Counted from the first letter of the stretch, positions 16,260 to 25,902 are shown. The stretch is DNA of 64,000 bases from CALNYS01 sp942490855 (GCA_942490855.1 CALNYS010000005.1:186001-250000), one strand, 5' to 3'. Translations and numbers: made by a program. Notes: generated by a model not told the origin, from the sequence alone.

Positions 16260-17165
16260 CTAGCGCCGTCGTCTTCTGAAGCTGCCGTACAAGCCGATCA
16301 TGGGGACGAAGAACGAAGGGGAAGGGATCGGGTTGTAGAAGGCAAGGCTGTCTGAGAACATGTCAATGATCCTTGTCTTCGCCAGCAACTCGCCCTCGTA
16401 GCTAAACAGTGACATCTGATTCCGATCTCCTGTGACCGCGAAAGTGCCGTTACCCAGGTCGACAACGTCCGCCGCCTCCCTGTACCCCAGCTCAGTGATA
16501 AGCGGCGTGATGGTCTCGGTGTCCAGGTCGAGCACGTCGATCTGGCCTCGTCCAAACTGAGTCAGCAGGATCTCGCCATCCCCGCGCAGGCTCATCCCCG
16601 CAGCGACATCGCTGCCATACAGGATCGGGGAGAGCTCTTCGGAAAGATCCGGCGTGAAACGTCGCACGTTGGACCGGAACTGGTCGGTCGCGTAGATGGT
16701 CCCGTCGGCGCCGAACAACACGCCCGACGCCCGCCTGAAACTGTCGTCGCTGGAGGCGATTGCATTGAAATCACCATCAAGTAGCGTAATCCGTTCGGCC
16801 TCGGCGACAATGTAGTTGCCAGTTACTGGGTTGTAGTCAACGTAACTCCCCAGCGCTAGTGAACTGCGTCTCATCTGATAGCTCTTGACGACTTGTCCTT
16901 CGCCATCGATTTCAAGCACGTGCGAGTGATCTTCGTAGCGGCCAATGACAACGATGTTGCCAGCTCGGTTGAATACCCCGCCAGTAACTGCTTCGACATC
17001 GTCGACTCGGATCTCGTTGACATATTCCATACCAGGCGTCCACGCGACGAGCCGTGAGTACGACTTACCACCCGGATAGCCAGGAGTGTAGAGATGGCCT
17101 GGGAGAAACGCAGCCTGAGCGAGGCCGCCGGTGCACAGCATGATGGTCGTGGTCAGAGTGCGCAT
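16260..17165 (-). CDS. Exported beta-propeller-like protein with PEP-CTERM-like tail
   Basis: About 301 residues from ATG 17165, preceded by GAGGAGAGGGAG. Signal peptide MRTLTTTIMLCTGGLAQAA. The body has repeated blades with phrases such as AGNIVVIGRYEDHSHVLEID and ADGTIYATDQFRSNVRRF, as in NHL or SMP-30-like propellers. The tail PIPSPSFFVPMIGLYGSFRRRRR has the P-x-P, hydrophobic segment and Arg cluster of PEP-CTERM sorting signals, although weakly. It is the first chromosomal gene right of element 1. Confidence 0.65.
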   Translation of the reverse strand: MRTLTTTIMLCTGGLAQAAFLPGHLYTPGYPGGKSYSRLVAWTPGMEYVNEIRVDDVEAVTGGVFNRAGNIVVIGRYEDHSHVLEIDGEGQVVKSYQMRRSSLALGSYVDYNPVTGNYIVAEAERITLLDGDFNAIASSDDSFRRASGVLFGADGTIYATDQFRSNVRRFTPDLSEELSPILYGSDVAAGMSLRGDGEILLTQFGRGQIDVLDLDTETITPLITELGYREAADVVDLGNGTFAVTGDRNQMSLFSYEGELLAKTRIIDMFSDSLAFYNPIPSPSFFVPMIGLYGSFRRRRR

Positions 17166-17451
17166 GCTCTCCCTCTCCTCGTGTTCTTCTCTTCTATGCC
17201 GTCGGCAAAGACAACTGCGCCGCACGATATATTCAGATCGGGCGTGCGGGGCCAAGCTGAGGGTGTGACTCATGCGCGAGGCCATTCGGCGCCCCCCCCC
17301 CGCTCCTCGCTCACTTGTTTCGTTTTCTCTGGCGCATCCGGCGCGTGGTCCTCGCGTCGCTGGTAGCGGCGTGGCGTCTCGGGGTGGCACAGGGCTCCCG
17401 GCGGGCTTCGCTGCGTGCATGCAACCACACAGAAAGAGAGAGAGTTTTCAC

Positions 17452-18231
17452 ATGCGTATCGCTTCAATCTTGGTAGGCACAACGACCCTCGCGCTCGCGA
17501 TCAGTTCGCAGGCTTCGGGCGCGCTCGTCGCGACAAGCTCGGTCGCGCGATCGCTCAACCCGATCACCGTTGGGAACTACACCGAACTCGCCGAGTTCAC
17601 ACCGACGAGCGAGTCCTCGGGAGGGAGCCTGAACTTCGCGATGACGGGGGACCTCCGCCTCGAGCTCGATCCCGGCGCGCTCGCGGTCGACTACCGCTAC
17701 GTGGACATCCGCGGCGCTCAGAACTTCGAGATCAACGGGCCCCTCCCGATGGAGATCACGCCCGAGGGGGACATGAACTTCAAGCTCGCGCACGCCGGCG
17801 GGCCCGCCGATTCCCCCTTCGGCGACGGCGACGCCTCGGCGGCGCTCAGGGTGTACGAGACGGGAGGGTATGTGCACGGCGACCCGACTCTTGCGGGGCT
17901 CGGGCAGGCCGTCCTCTCGTTCAGCTTTGACGCCTCGGAATCGATGTCGGGCAACGGCAGCCTCATCCATGACATCCACGCGGTCGGCGATTCCTACGTG
18001 CTGCTCCCGGGGACCAGCTACACCGCGGTCTGGTCGTTCGGCATGTACAACACGACCGACGGGCTTGAACAGGGCGATCTGCCCGCGGCCGCGTTCTACG
18101 AGGCCGGCGGGATCAGCGGGTTCAGCGGGATCAACTTCTCGCTCAACGCGGTGGCGGTCCCTGCACCCGGAGGCGCAGTGATCGCGGCGATGGGCGGGAT
18201 GCTCGTCGCGCGTCGGCGCAGGCACAACTGA
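17452..18231 (+). CDS. PEP-CTERM-like exported protein
   Basis: About 259 residues from ATG 17452 after an AGAGAGAGAG stretch. It has a signal peptide (ASILVGTTTLALAISSQASG) and a C-terminal tail with AVPAPGGAVIAAMGGMLVARRRRHN, the VPxPG, hydrophobic and Arg-rich pattern recognised by exosortase in Phycisphaerae. The middle (ARSLNPITVGNYTELAEF onward) is a beta-rich domain that I do not recognise. A strong terminator follows. Confidence 0.72.
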   Translation: MRIASILVGTTTLALAISSQASGALVATSSVARSLNPITVGNYTELAEFTPTSESSGGSLNFAMTGDLRLELDPGALAVDYRYVDIRGAQNFEINGPLPMEITPEGDMNFKLAHAGGPADSPFGDGDASAALRVYETGGYVHGDPTLAGLGQAVLSFSFDASESMSGNGSLIHDIHAVGDSYVLLPGTSYTAVWSFGMYNTTDGLEQGDLPAAAFYEAGGISGFSGINFSLNAVAVPAPGGAVIAAMGGMLVARRRRHN

Positions 18232-18266
18232 GCGCCTTCGCTCGTGCACGCTTTTTTTCATGAGCG

Positions 18267-18298
18267 CCCCGCGGTCAACTCGGCCGCGGGGTGTTTTT
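18267..18298 (+). terminator. Rho-independent terminator
   Basis: CCCCGCGG (18267-18274) pairs with CCGCGGGG (18284-18291) around a 9-nt loop, followed by TGTTTTT. It ends the PEP-CTERM-like gene. It overlaps the far end of the long helicase reading frame, which argues that the helicase really stops earlier. Confidence 0.8.
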
Positions 18299-19849
18299 AA
18301 ACTTCGAACAGGAACACCGCGTGGCTCGGCTCGTGACCCTGCGACGCGGCCGCGTCCCACGTGGCAGAGTTGGCGTTCGAACGGGCGAGGCGGTGACGAA
18401 GGGGACCGCGCTGACCGCCGCCCGGTCCAGGCGCGCGAAAACTCGGTCGTGTGGGGGCACGACCGAGCGTTCGGTGGTTGGCTTCGGCGCTATGCCGCGG
18501 GCGGGGGCCGTCCGGGGGAACGCGTGGCGATCAGGCTCGCTTGGAGGGGCGCCCGCCGGACGTCTTGCGACGGGGGCGCTTGTTCTGCGGGCCGGCGTTG
18601 CGCGGGGGGCGCCGCGTCGGCGGCGCGGGGGGCCGGAGTTCGACTTGCCGGACGAATGCCCGCCGCCGCGGCTCTGGCCCTGCCCGCCGGTGCGCTGGCC
18701 GGGGTCGGGCGCCTGGAAGAGCAGCTCGGCGTGGTTTTCCACGACGTTGAGGCGCTGCTTGATGAGTCGCTCGATCATGCGGAGGTCGCTGACCTCGTCG
18801 TAATCACAGAACGACACCGCGATGCCCGACGCGCCGGCGCGGGCGGTGCGCCCGATGCGGTGCACGTAGCTCTCGGGGACGTTGGGGATGTCGTAGTTGA
18901 TGACGTGGGTGACGGCGTCAACGTCGATGCCTCGCGAGGCGATGTCGGTCGCGACGAGGACGTGGGTGCGTCCGGCCTTGAAGGCGTCGAGGGCGCGGGT
19001 GCGGGCGTTCTGGCTCTTGTTGCCGTGGATCGCGTCGGCACGGACGCCGGTCTTGCGCAGGCCCTTGACGAGCTTGTCGGCGCCGTGCTTGGTGCGCGAG
19101 AAGACGAGCGTGCGGCCCATGTACTCGCTCGAGAGCAGACGGCTCAGGAGCTCGGGCTTGTTCTTCTTCGTCACGAAGAAGACGGACTGCTCGATCGAGT
19201 CGGCGGTGGTTGCGACGGGCGCGGCTTCAACGAAGACGGGGTCGCGGAGGATCGCGTCGGCGAGGCGGCGGATCTCCTTGGGCATCGTCGCGGAGAAGAA
19301 GAGCGTCTGGCGGCTCTCGGGGATCATCTGCACGACCTTGCGGATGTCGTGGATGAATCCCATGTCGAGCATCTGGTCCGCTTCGTCAAGGACGAGCGTC
19401 TCGACGCGCGAGAGGTCGATGAACCCGTCGCTCATGAGATCGAAGAGGCGCCCCGGGGTCGCGACAAGGATGTCGACGCCGCGCCGGAGGTTGCGGATCT
19501 GGTTGCCCTTGCCCACGCCGCCGAAGACGGCGGTGGAGTGCAGCTTGAGGCCGCGCCCGTAGACGCGGAAGCTCTCGTGGATCTGCGACGCGAGCTCGCG
19601 CGTCGGGCAGAGGATGAGCGCGCGGGGCTGGCCCGGCGCGGTGGGCCCGGGGTTCGCGGCGAGCATGTGCAGGATGGGGAGCGCGAAGGCGCCGGTCTTG
19701 CCGGTGCCGGTCTGCGCGCACCCGAGCACGTCGTTGCCGCTGAGCGCTTCGGGGATGGCCTTGGCCTGGATCGGGGTGGGGGTCTCGTAGCCCTCGGCGG
19801 CGACAGCGCGGACGATCGGCTCGGCGAGCCGTAGGTCGGTGAACTTCAT
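18275..19849 (-). CDS. rhlE: DEAD-box RNA helicase (RhlE type); C-terminal tail probably out of frame
   Basis: 524 residues as read. Motifs in order: TPIQAKAIP (Q), AQTGTGKT (I), PTRELASQ (Ia), TPGRL (Ib), VLDEADQML (II), SATMP (III), VFSRTKHGADKL (IV), ATDIASRGIDVD (V), HRIGRTARAG (VI). The tail after about residue 400 is odd: inserting one base into the G run at 18604-18609 gives a basic ending (NKRPRRKTSGGRPSKRA) with stop at 18531-18533, typical for RhlE. The present frame instead runs through a terminator. Such helicases remodel RNA in cold stress and ribosome assembly. Confidence 0.88.
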   Translation of the reverse strand: MKFTDLRLAEPIVRAVAAEGYETPTPIQAKAIPEALSGNDVLGCAQTGTGKTGAFALPILHMLAANPGPTAPGQPRALILCPTRELASQIHESFRVYGRGLKLHSTAVFGGVGKGNQIRNLRRGVDILVATPGRLFDLMSDGFIDLSRVETLVLDEADQMLDMGFIHDIRKVVQMIPESRQTLFFSATMPKEIRRLADAILRDPVFVEAAPVATTADSIEQSVFFVTKKNKPELLSRLLSSEYMGRTLVFSRTKHGADKLVKGLRKTGVRADAIHGNKSQNARTRALDAFKAGRTHVLVATDIASRGIDVDAVTHVINYDIPNVPESYVHRIGRTARAGASGIAVSFCDYDEVSDLRMIERLIKQRLNVVENHAELLFQAPDPGQRTGGQGQSRGGGHSSGKSNSGPPRRRRGAPRATPARRTSAPVARRPAGAPPSEPDRHAFPRTAPARGIAPKPTTERSVVPPHDRVFARLDRAAVSAVPFVTASPVRTPTLPRGTRPRRRVTSRATRCSCSKFKNTPRPS

Positions 19850-19984
19850 GGAATGGCGTTCTCTGATTCCGGAGTGTTCGGGCTTCCGGGGCCCTTGAAA
19901 CCGGAATGTCCCCGGACGCGTGCCGCGTCCTCATAAAAGCCATCGGCCTCGGCTGACGGGGCACAATGGACCCGTAGACCCGTA

Positions 19985-20013
19985 AGTATAGCAGAAAATA
20001 TGCAAAATGTCCA
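19985..20013 (-). promoter_or_regulatory. Sigma70-type promoter of the helicase gene
   Basis: TGGACA (20013-20008), 17-bp spacer, then extended -10 TGCTATACT with TATACT at 19990-19985. This predicts a leader of about 130 nt before the helicase ATG. The leader contains GC-rich inverted repeats around 19870-19935; cold-shock helicases often have such leaders. Confidence 0.65.
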
Positions 20014-20130
20014 CGGAGCCCCCTCCCGCACCCCCGCATTGGTGGATTCGTCCTCGACCCGGCGCGGCCGCCCGGTAGGCTGTGGAGGTCGCCTCGCCCG
20101 TTTCACGGGTGAGTATCTGGGAGGATTCAC

Positions 20131-22452
20131 ATGCTCGCTCTGGTTGTGCGCACCGTCGCCGTCGGTCTCGTTCTCGCCCTCGCCTCGCCGGCGCCGGGCG
20201 AGCTCACGAAGGAAGAGACCGGGCGGAACACCCCCTACCCGCAGGACAACGGCGGGACGGGCGCGTGCGACAACTACCGCTGCGGCTGCGGGGATTCCTG
20301 CGGGTGCGGCGCCGGCTGCGGGTGCGGGAGCTCGACGGCCGCGATCACGGTCCGCGGGGCGAGCTTCGAGAGCGAGAACATCACGCTGCTCTCGCGGGTG
20401 AGCGTCGACGAGTTCGGCTCCGAGTTCTTCGAGAGCAACGACTGCTGGGGGTACGTCTCCCCGAGCGGGCGCGAGTACGCCCTCGTCGGGCTCAACAGCG
20501 CGCTGGCGGTCGTGGAGATCACCGACCCCGCGAACCCCGTCATCCTCGGAGACATCGACCACCCCAGCAGCCCGTGGGCCGACGTCAAGACGTACGGCTC
20601 CTACGCGTACGTCGTCAACGAAGACGGCGGCGGCGTGCAGGTGGTTGATCTGTCCGACGTGGACGCGGGCAAGATCTCGCTGCTCAACGCGTTCGACGTT
20701 GACGGCGACGCGGAGACCAACCACAACATCGCGATCAACGTGGACAGCGGGTTCGCGTACCTCTGCGGGTCCAACGGGCTCAACGGCGGGCTGGTCGCGC
20801 TCGATCTCTCGAACCCCGTCTCGCCCCTCTTCGCGGGCGCGTACACCTCGACGTACGTCCACGACGCGGAGATCGTGTCGTTCACAGACGGCCCCTACGC
20901 CGGGCGCGAGATCGCGTTCTGCTACTCGGGCTTCACCGGCCTGGACATCGTGGACGTCACGAACAAATCGAACATGGTGCGTCTGTCGCGCACGAGCTAC
21001 GCCGGGCAGGACTACACCCACCAGGGCTGGCTCGATCAGACCACGATGGTGCTGTACCTCAACGACGAGCTCGATGAACGCAACGGGGGCACGCTCGTGA
21101 GCACGCGCGTGTTCGATGTCGCGGACCTCTCGTCGCCCGAGCTCATCGGCTCGTTCTCGAGCGGTCACGACGTGATCGATCACAACCTCTACGTGCGCGA
21201 CGGGTTCATCTTCGAGGCGAACTACCGCAGCGGGCTGCGCATCTTCGACGCGACGGGCGACGCGGTCTCGCCGACCGAGACGGGCTGGTTCGACACGTTC
21301 AACGGCTCCGACGACACCGAGTTCGACGGCGCGTGGAGCGTCTACCCCTTCTTCCCGAGCGGGACGGTGATCGTCAGCGACATCCAGGGCGGGCTCTTCG
21401 TGCTCGATCCCTCCTTCGCGTTCGCGGGCGGGACGCCGGCTCGCATCGAGCTGGTTGATCCCGAGCCGCTGATTCTCGCGCCGCAGGGGCAGACCCTCAG
21501 CGTGCGCGTCTCGGCGTCGCTCGGGTTCGCGCTCGCTGACGCGCCGCGCCTCGTCGTCGCCGGGGTGTCCTACGACCTGACCCCCGCGAGCGGCGATCTC
21601 TACACCGCCGAGTTCCCCGATCTCCCGTGCGGGCAGAGCGTGTCGTACTTCTTCGAGGTCGGCGCCTCCACCGGCGCGACCGTCCGCGAGCCGCTCAGCG
21701 CGCCCGTCGAGGCGTTCACCGGGCTCGTCGCCTCCAGCTTCGACGCGACGTACGAGGACGAGTTCGAATCGTCCTCCGCGTGGACCGTCGGCGCCCCCGG
21801 AGACACCGCCGAGACCGGCGTGTGGGAGCGCACGATCCCCAACGAGACCAGCGCCGCGCCCGGCGAGGACTTCACCCCCGGCAACGGCATCTTCTGCTAC
21901 GTCACGGGCGACGCCGGCCCCGGCGGCGGGCTCGGGGACAACGACGTCGACGGCGGCGCCACCACGCTCACCTCGCCGCTGCTCGACGCGACGGGCGACG
22001 GCGCCGCGTTCATCGAGTACGCGCGCTGGTACTCCAACGACCGCGGCGCCGCCCCCAACGAGGACACGCTGTTCGTTGAGATCTCGAACGACGACGGCGA
22101 CAACTGGACGGCGCTCGAATCCGTGACCGAGAACGCGAGCGCCTGGGTCTTCAAGCGGTTCCGCATCGACGAGTTCCTCGCGCCGACGTCCACGATGCGC
22201 GTGCGCTTTATCGCCGGCGATCTCGGCGATCCCTCGGTTGTCGAGGCGGGCGTGGACGACGTCCGGATCCGTCTGACCGAGTGCGTGTTCGCGTGCCCGG
22301 GCGACCTCAACGGCTCGGGCGCCGTCGATTCCACCGACCTCGCGGTGCTGCTCGCCGCGTGGGGCGGGGGCGACGTGGACCTCAACGGCGACGGGAACAC
22401 CGATTCAGCGGACATCGCGGTCATGCTCGCGGCGTGGGGCGCGTGCCCGTAA
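20131..22452 (+). CDS. Choice-of-anchor B-type exported protein with Cys-rich segment and dockerin-like tail
   Basis: 773 residues from ATG 20131 with GGGAGGA upstream. After the signal peptide there is an unusual Cys/Gly-rich stretch (YRCGCGDSCGCGAGCGCG, residues ~50-67). Residues ~75-430 contain LVIVD-like repeats (EYALVGLNSALAVVEITDP, AYVVNEDGGGVQVVDLSD, REIAFCYSGFTGLDIVDVT), the choice-of-anchor B fold. A beta-sandwich and a MAM-like region follow. The C-terminus has two dockerin-like EF hands (DLNGSGAVDSTDLAVLLAAW, DLNGDGNTDSADIAVMLAAW). Presumed cell-surface protein; ligand unknown. Confidence 0.75.
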   Translation: MLALVVRTVAVGLVLALASPAPGELTKEETGRNTPYPQDNGGTGACDNYRCGCGDSCGCGAGCGCGSSTAAITVRGASFESENITLLSRVSVDEFGSEFFESNDCWGYVSPSGREYALVGLNSALAVVEITDPANPVILGDIDHPSSPWADVKTYGSYAYVVNEDGGGVQVVDLSDVDAGKISLLNAFDVDGDAETNHNIAINVDSGFAYLCGSNGLNGGLVALDLSNPVSPLFAGAYTSTYVHDAEIVSFTDGPYAGREIAFCYSGFTGLDIVDVTNKSNMVRLSRTSYAGQDYTHQGWLDQTTMVLYLNDELDERNGGTLVSTRVFDVADLSSPELIGSFSSGHDVIDHNLYVRDGFIFEANYRSGLRIFDATGDAVSPTETGWFDTFNGSDDTEFDGAWSVYPFFPSGTVIVSDIQGGLFVLDPSFAFAGGTPARIELVDPEPLILAPQGQTLSVRVSASLGFALADAPRLVVAGVSYDLTPASGDLYTAEFPDLPCGQSVSYFFEVGASTGATVREPLSAPVEAFTGLVASSFDATYEDEFESSSAWTVGAPGDTAETGVWERTIPNETSAAPGEDFTPGNGIFCYVTGDAGPGGGLGDNDVDGGATTLTSPLLDATGDGAAFIEYARWYSNDRGAAPNEDTLFVEISNDDGDNWTALESVTENASAWVFKRFRIDEFLAPTSTMRVRFIAGDLGDPSVVEAGVDDVRIRLTECVFACPGDLNGSGAVDSTDLAVLLAAWGGGDVDLNGDGNTDSADIAVMLAAWGACP

Positions 22453-22475
22453 GCGGGTGAGCCGCCAGTCGCGGT

Positions 22476-24647
22476 TCACTCTTCGAACGGGAGCTGCCAG
22501 TCGATGCCCTGATTGGCCGGCGCGTCGAGGATCTCGAAGAAACGGTCGAAGCTCACTTGCTCGACGTAGTTGTCCCCGTAGACGACAGACACCGCGTTCC
22601 CGTGCGTGTAGGACGAACGGCTGTAGCCGTGGAGCACGTCGGCGCGGAACATGTTCTCCGCGTTGGGACGGAGGAAGTAATCGCCCTTGCCGTCACCGAC
22701 TTCGCCCAACGGGCTCTGCAAAATCTCGGGGACAAGCGATCCGTTGGCGAGCAAGGGCTCGAGCGATTCGGGCAATCGGTCGTTGTTGGAGGTCGCGTAC
22801 GTCACACCCGCGAGGTGGATCTGCTTGAGGTGCGCCCCGTCGCGCATCCCCTCGGCGTTGTGCTTCGCGCGCTCGAGCGCGGGGAAGAGGATCCCTGCCA
22901 TTGTCGACCACACCATGATGTTCCCCCCGGAAAAGAGCGGGGCCGTCTGCGCGAGGAGCACCGTCTGCGAGGCGTCGGTGATCGTGCGCGAGCGGACGTC
23001 GTCGCCGTCGACCCACGTGACGGCCGTCGTCGCGCGGGCGTCGCGCGCCAGCTCCGTAAAAGACGGGATCGGACGCGACGGGCCCCGCGACACATCGTCG
23101 GGCGAGCGCACGGCGTTCGCGAGCGCCGTGAGCGCAAGGGACGCGATCGGGTACCCCCGCGCCATCGCGGCGGGGCCGTCGTAGAACTCCACGCCGATAC
23201 GCTTGCCCGGCGCGCCCAGATCGCGCGCGACGCGGTGGTTGGCAAGGAGGCCCTCGTCCCCGCGCCCGTGCGCCTGATCGACGGCCGCCCGCGCGCCGGC
23301 CGGCGACAGCGCGATCGCCGCGAAACGCTCGCCCACCACCAGCGAGGGCTCGACCGGAAGCGGGAGCCCAGGCGCTTCGAGCACAAAGAGGGCCCCGTGC
23401 GCGTCCCCGGTCTGACGGACGCGCACCGCGAATGCGAACCGCTCGCCGGGCTCTCGCAGCATCTCACCCGCGAACCCGTTGAACTCTGAAGCGAGCCTCC
23501 CGACGCGGTCGGCGAGCGCCCCCGCGTCGTTGAGCTCCATTACGAACGCGCTGCCGAGGAAGCCCAGCCCCCCCGTCGCGGGAGAGGTGTAGTACGCGCT
23601 GAGGGAACCGAGAGGCTCGAGCAGATCGCCCGGCAGCGACAGGGTGGTGCGCGCCTCGAGTTCGCTCAGGTGCTCGTCGACGGGCCGGACCCGCTGGCGG
23701 AGGTACCCGACAAAGCGCTCGACCACGCTCGGGTCGGCGCGGAACACGCTCCCCATGATCGCGCTGGCTGGGACGATGCCGAGATCGGCGTCCCGGATCG
23801 CGCGTCCGCCCTCGAGGCCCATCGCCTCGAGCCGCGCGGCCCCGCCGACGAGACGCGTCGTCTGCACGAGCGCGCCGTTCCGGTGATCCGCGACGTACTC
23901 GATCGACATCGCGTCGGCCCCGATGACGCCCGCGTCGCGCAGCCAGCCCAAGACCGCCGCGCCCGCGTCATCGTCCCCGATCTCCGCGAGCGCCGGCTCA
24001 ATGTATGGCGCGAGCGCCGCGAGGTGCAGCTCGGCGGACATCAGCGATCCCTCGGCGTCGGCGAGCGGGAAGACACCGAGCGTCTCGCTCGTCTCGCCCA
24101 CAAGAAAGCTGTACGACCACGACCCGTCAGCGGCGCGAGCCGGCCCGAACGTCGCCTCTCCCAGCGGGGTCTCGAACATCAGCGAGCCGGGCCGGCTGCG
24201 GCTCTCCTGCATCGGCGGCACGCCGCTCGCGTCGAGCGCGGCGCGGACGCGGTCGTGGAACGCGCTCGCGTCGTCGCGCGAGTTAAAGGAGACCGCGAAC
24301 GCGACGCCGAGGCCAGGGGCGCCGGTGTCCGGATCGACGCCACGGTCGGTGACCGCGAACCGGAGCGGGCGCGAGAGAACCGTAAAGAGCGCCTGCACGA
24401 ACGGGGCCGCGTCTTGGAGCTCGGGGCTCCCGATGCTCTCGACAAGCCGGTCCCAGCGCGCCGGGACGGCCGCGAGCGACGCGCGCAGCTCGGCGTCTTT
24501 CGGGCTCGAGAGGAGAGCACCCGGCCTCGCCAGCTCGAACGCGACGACGGTCGTGGGCTGCGCGAGGGCGGTCCCGGTGAGACACAACGCCACTGCGAGA
24601 GCGGCAAGGAACGTGTTCGAAATCGTGCGATACGTCATGGCGGGCAT
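22476..24647 (-). CDS. Large exported protein of unknown function with pseudopilin-like C-terminus
   Basis: About 723 residues from ATG 24647 (GGAGG 5 bp upstream). There is a signal peptide ending TGTALAQ. Most of the length is a DUF3352-like arrangement of alpha/beta repeats (VVAFELARPGALLSS, GLGVAFAVSFNSRDDASAF). The last 150 residues resemble the soluble part of planctomycete pseudopilins: LFPALERAKHNAEG, then LHGYSRSSYTHGNAVSVVYGD, an H-X9-D near-match to the H-X9-DG motif. It could be a protein in which a pseudopilin-type domain has been captured. Function unknown. Confidence 0.6.
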   Translation of the reverse strand: MPAMTYRTISNTFLAALAVALCLTGTALAQPTTVVAFELARPGALLSSPKDAELRASLAAVPARWDRLVESIGSPELQDAAPFVQALFTVLSRPLRFAVTDRGVDPDTGAPGLGVAFAVSFNSRDDASAFHDRVRAALDASGVPPMQESRSRPGSLMFETPLGEATFGPARAADGSWSYSFLVGETSETLGVFPLADAEGSLMSAELHLAALAPYIEPALAEIGDDDAGAAVLGWLRDAGVIGADAMSIEYVADHRNGALVQTTRLVGGAARLEAMGLEGGRAIRDADLGIVPASAIMGSVFRADPSVVERFVGYLRQRVRPVDEHLSELEARTTLSLPGDLLEPLGSLSAYYTSPATGGLGFLGSAFVMELNDAGALADRVGRLASEFNGFAGEMLREPGERFAFAVRVRQTGDAHGALFVLEAPGLPLPVEPSLVVGERFAAIALSPAGARAAVDQAHGRGDEGLLANHRVARDLGAPGKRIGVEFYDGPAAMARGYPIASLALTALANAVRSPDDVSRGPSRPIPSFTELARDARATTAVTWVDGDDVRSRTITDASQTVLLAQTAPLFSGGNIMVWSTMAGILFPALERAKHNAEGMRDGAHLKQIHLAGVTYATSNNDRLPESLEPLLANGSLVPEILQSPLGEVGDGKGDYFLRPNAENMFRADVLHGYSRSSYTHGNAVSVVYGDNYVEQVSFDRFFEILDAPANQGIDWQLPFEE

Positions 24648-24705
24648 CACGGCCTCCGTGCAGGTGGTGAACGCCTGCCATTATGCACGTCGCGCCCTGC
24701 CCGAG

Positions 24706-25833
24706 CTAGATGCTGCCGAGCACGCGCGCGATTTTCGCCGCGGCTTCGTCCGCCGCGTGGCGTCCCTCGAAGAGCCGCGCGACGCGGTCGAGCTCGGCGG
24801 CCTGACGCTCGCGGGCCGCGCTGTCGGCGACCAGTTCCTCGAGCGCGGCGATCGCGGGCGCCGCCGGGCCCTCGAGCGGGATGAACTCGGGCACGACGCG
24901 TCGCCCCGCGGCGAGATTGGGCAGGGCGCGGAACTGGGCCGAGACCAGCAGTTTCCCCAGGAGCGCGTAGCCCACCGGCTCGACGCGGTACACCACCACC
25001 ATCGGCTTGCGGTGGCGCGCGACGCGCAGCGAGACGGTGCCGGAGCACGCGATCACCACGTCGCTCCCGGCGATCACGCTATCGACGTCGCCCACGACCG
25101 CCTCCAGGTTCGCGGGCCACCCGCCGTGCGCCGCTGCGACTCCGCGCAGCTCATCGAGCGCGCGGTCGGAGATCGCCGCGAGACGGGCGCGCACGCCCGG
25201 TCGGTCGGCGCTGACGGCGCGCAGCATCTCGAGCTGCAGCGGGAACACGCGCTGGAACTCGCGCGAGCGCGACCCGGGGAGCAGCGCCACGGCTGGATCG
25301 CCGATCGGTTCGGGCGCCGGCGCGAGGGGGTGGTCGTACATCGGGTGCCCGATGAACTCGGCCGGAACGCCCCGCTCCTCGAACCACGCCGGCTCGAAGG
25401 GCAGCAGGCAGAGGACGAGGTCCGTCAGGCGTCGCAGCTTGCGCACCCGCCAGGGCCCCCACGCCCAGAGCTGCGGCGCCACGACGTGGACGACCTTCGC
25501 GCCGGCGCGTTTGGTCAGCTTGCACACCGGGAAGTTCGCCGCGGGGGAATCCACCGGCACGTGCAGATCGATCGGGTGCTCGGCGAGCCAGCCCTCGACG
25601 CGGTCGTTGAGCTCCGCGTGCTCGACGATCGTCTCGATCCCCGGCAGCCCCATGACAGGGTTCTCGCCCGTGCGCTCGACGAGGGTCGCCCCCGCGGCTT
25701 CCATCTTCGCCCCCCCGAGGGCGTGCAGGCGGATGTCCGGGCGGAGCTCTTTCAGCGCGGTGATGACCGCGGCGCCGAGATCGTCGGCGCTGGGCTCGAA
25801 GGCGGTGAAGAAGACGCTGGCGGGTCGGGGCAC
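24706..25833 (-). CDS. lpxB: Lipid-A-disaccharide synthase
   Basis: About 375 residues from GTG 25833 (VPRPASVFFTAFEPSADD); an in-frame extension to 25977 would overlap the aspS promoter. Family blocks are clear: AFEPSADDLGA replaces the usual AGExSGDxLGA, then VDSPAANF, APQLWAWGPWRVRKLRR, LLPFEPAWFEERGVPAEFIGHPM, LLPGSRSREFQ, and SGTVSLRVARHRKPMVV. The enzyme joins UDP-2,3-diacylglucosamine and lipid X in lipid A synthesis at the inner membrane. It indicates an outer membrane. It is divergent from aspS. Confidence 0.88.
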   Translation of the reverse strand: MPRPASVFFTAFEPSADDLGAAVITALKELRPDIRLHALGGAKMEAAGATLVERTGENPVMGLPGIETIVEHAELNDRVEGWLAEHPIDLHVPVDSPAANFPVCKLTKRAGAKVVHVVAPQLWAWGPWRVRKLRRLTDLVLCLLPFEPAWFEERGVPAEFIGHPMYDHPLAPAPEPIGDPAVALLPGSRSREFQRVFPLQLEMLRAVSADRPGVRARLAAISDRALDELRGVAAAHGGWPANLEAVVGDVDSVIAGSDVVIACSGTVSLRVARHRKPMVVVYRVEPVGYALLGKLLVSAQFRALPNLAAGRRVVPEFIPLEGPAAPAIAALEELVADSAARERQAAELDRVARLFEGRHAADEAAAKIARVLGSI

Positions 25834-25896
25834 GGATCGACTGGACCGGATCGCCGCCGCGTTGTCAACCGTGCGCCGGGGCGGCGCGGCTCCCCG

Positions 25897-25902
25897 TATA
25901 CT
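25897..25902 (+). promoter_or_regulatory. Candidate -10 element TATACT of aspS
   Basis: TATACT lies 61 bp before the aspS ATG. No good -35 box is visible; TTGTCA at 25862-25867 is too far away. Confidence 0.4.

Noticed and set aside
18260..19834. 524-codon frame opposite the DEAD-box helicase
   Set aside because: Same length and position as the helicase on the other strand; no signal, motif or ribosome-binding site.
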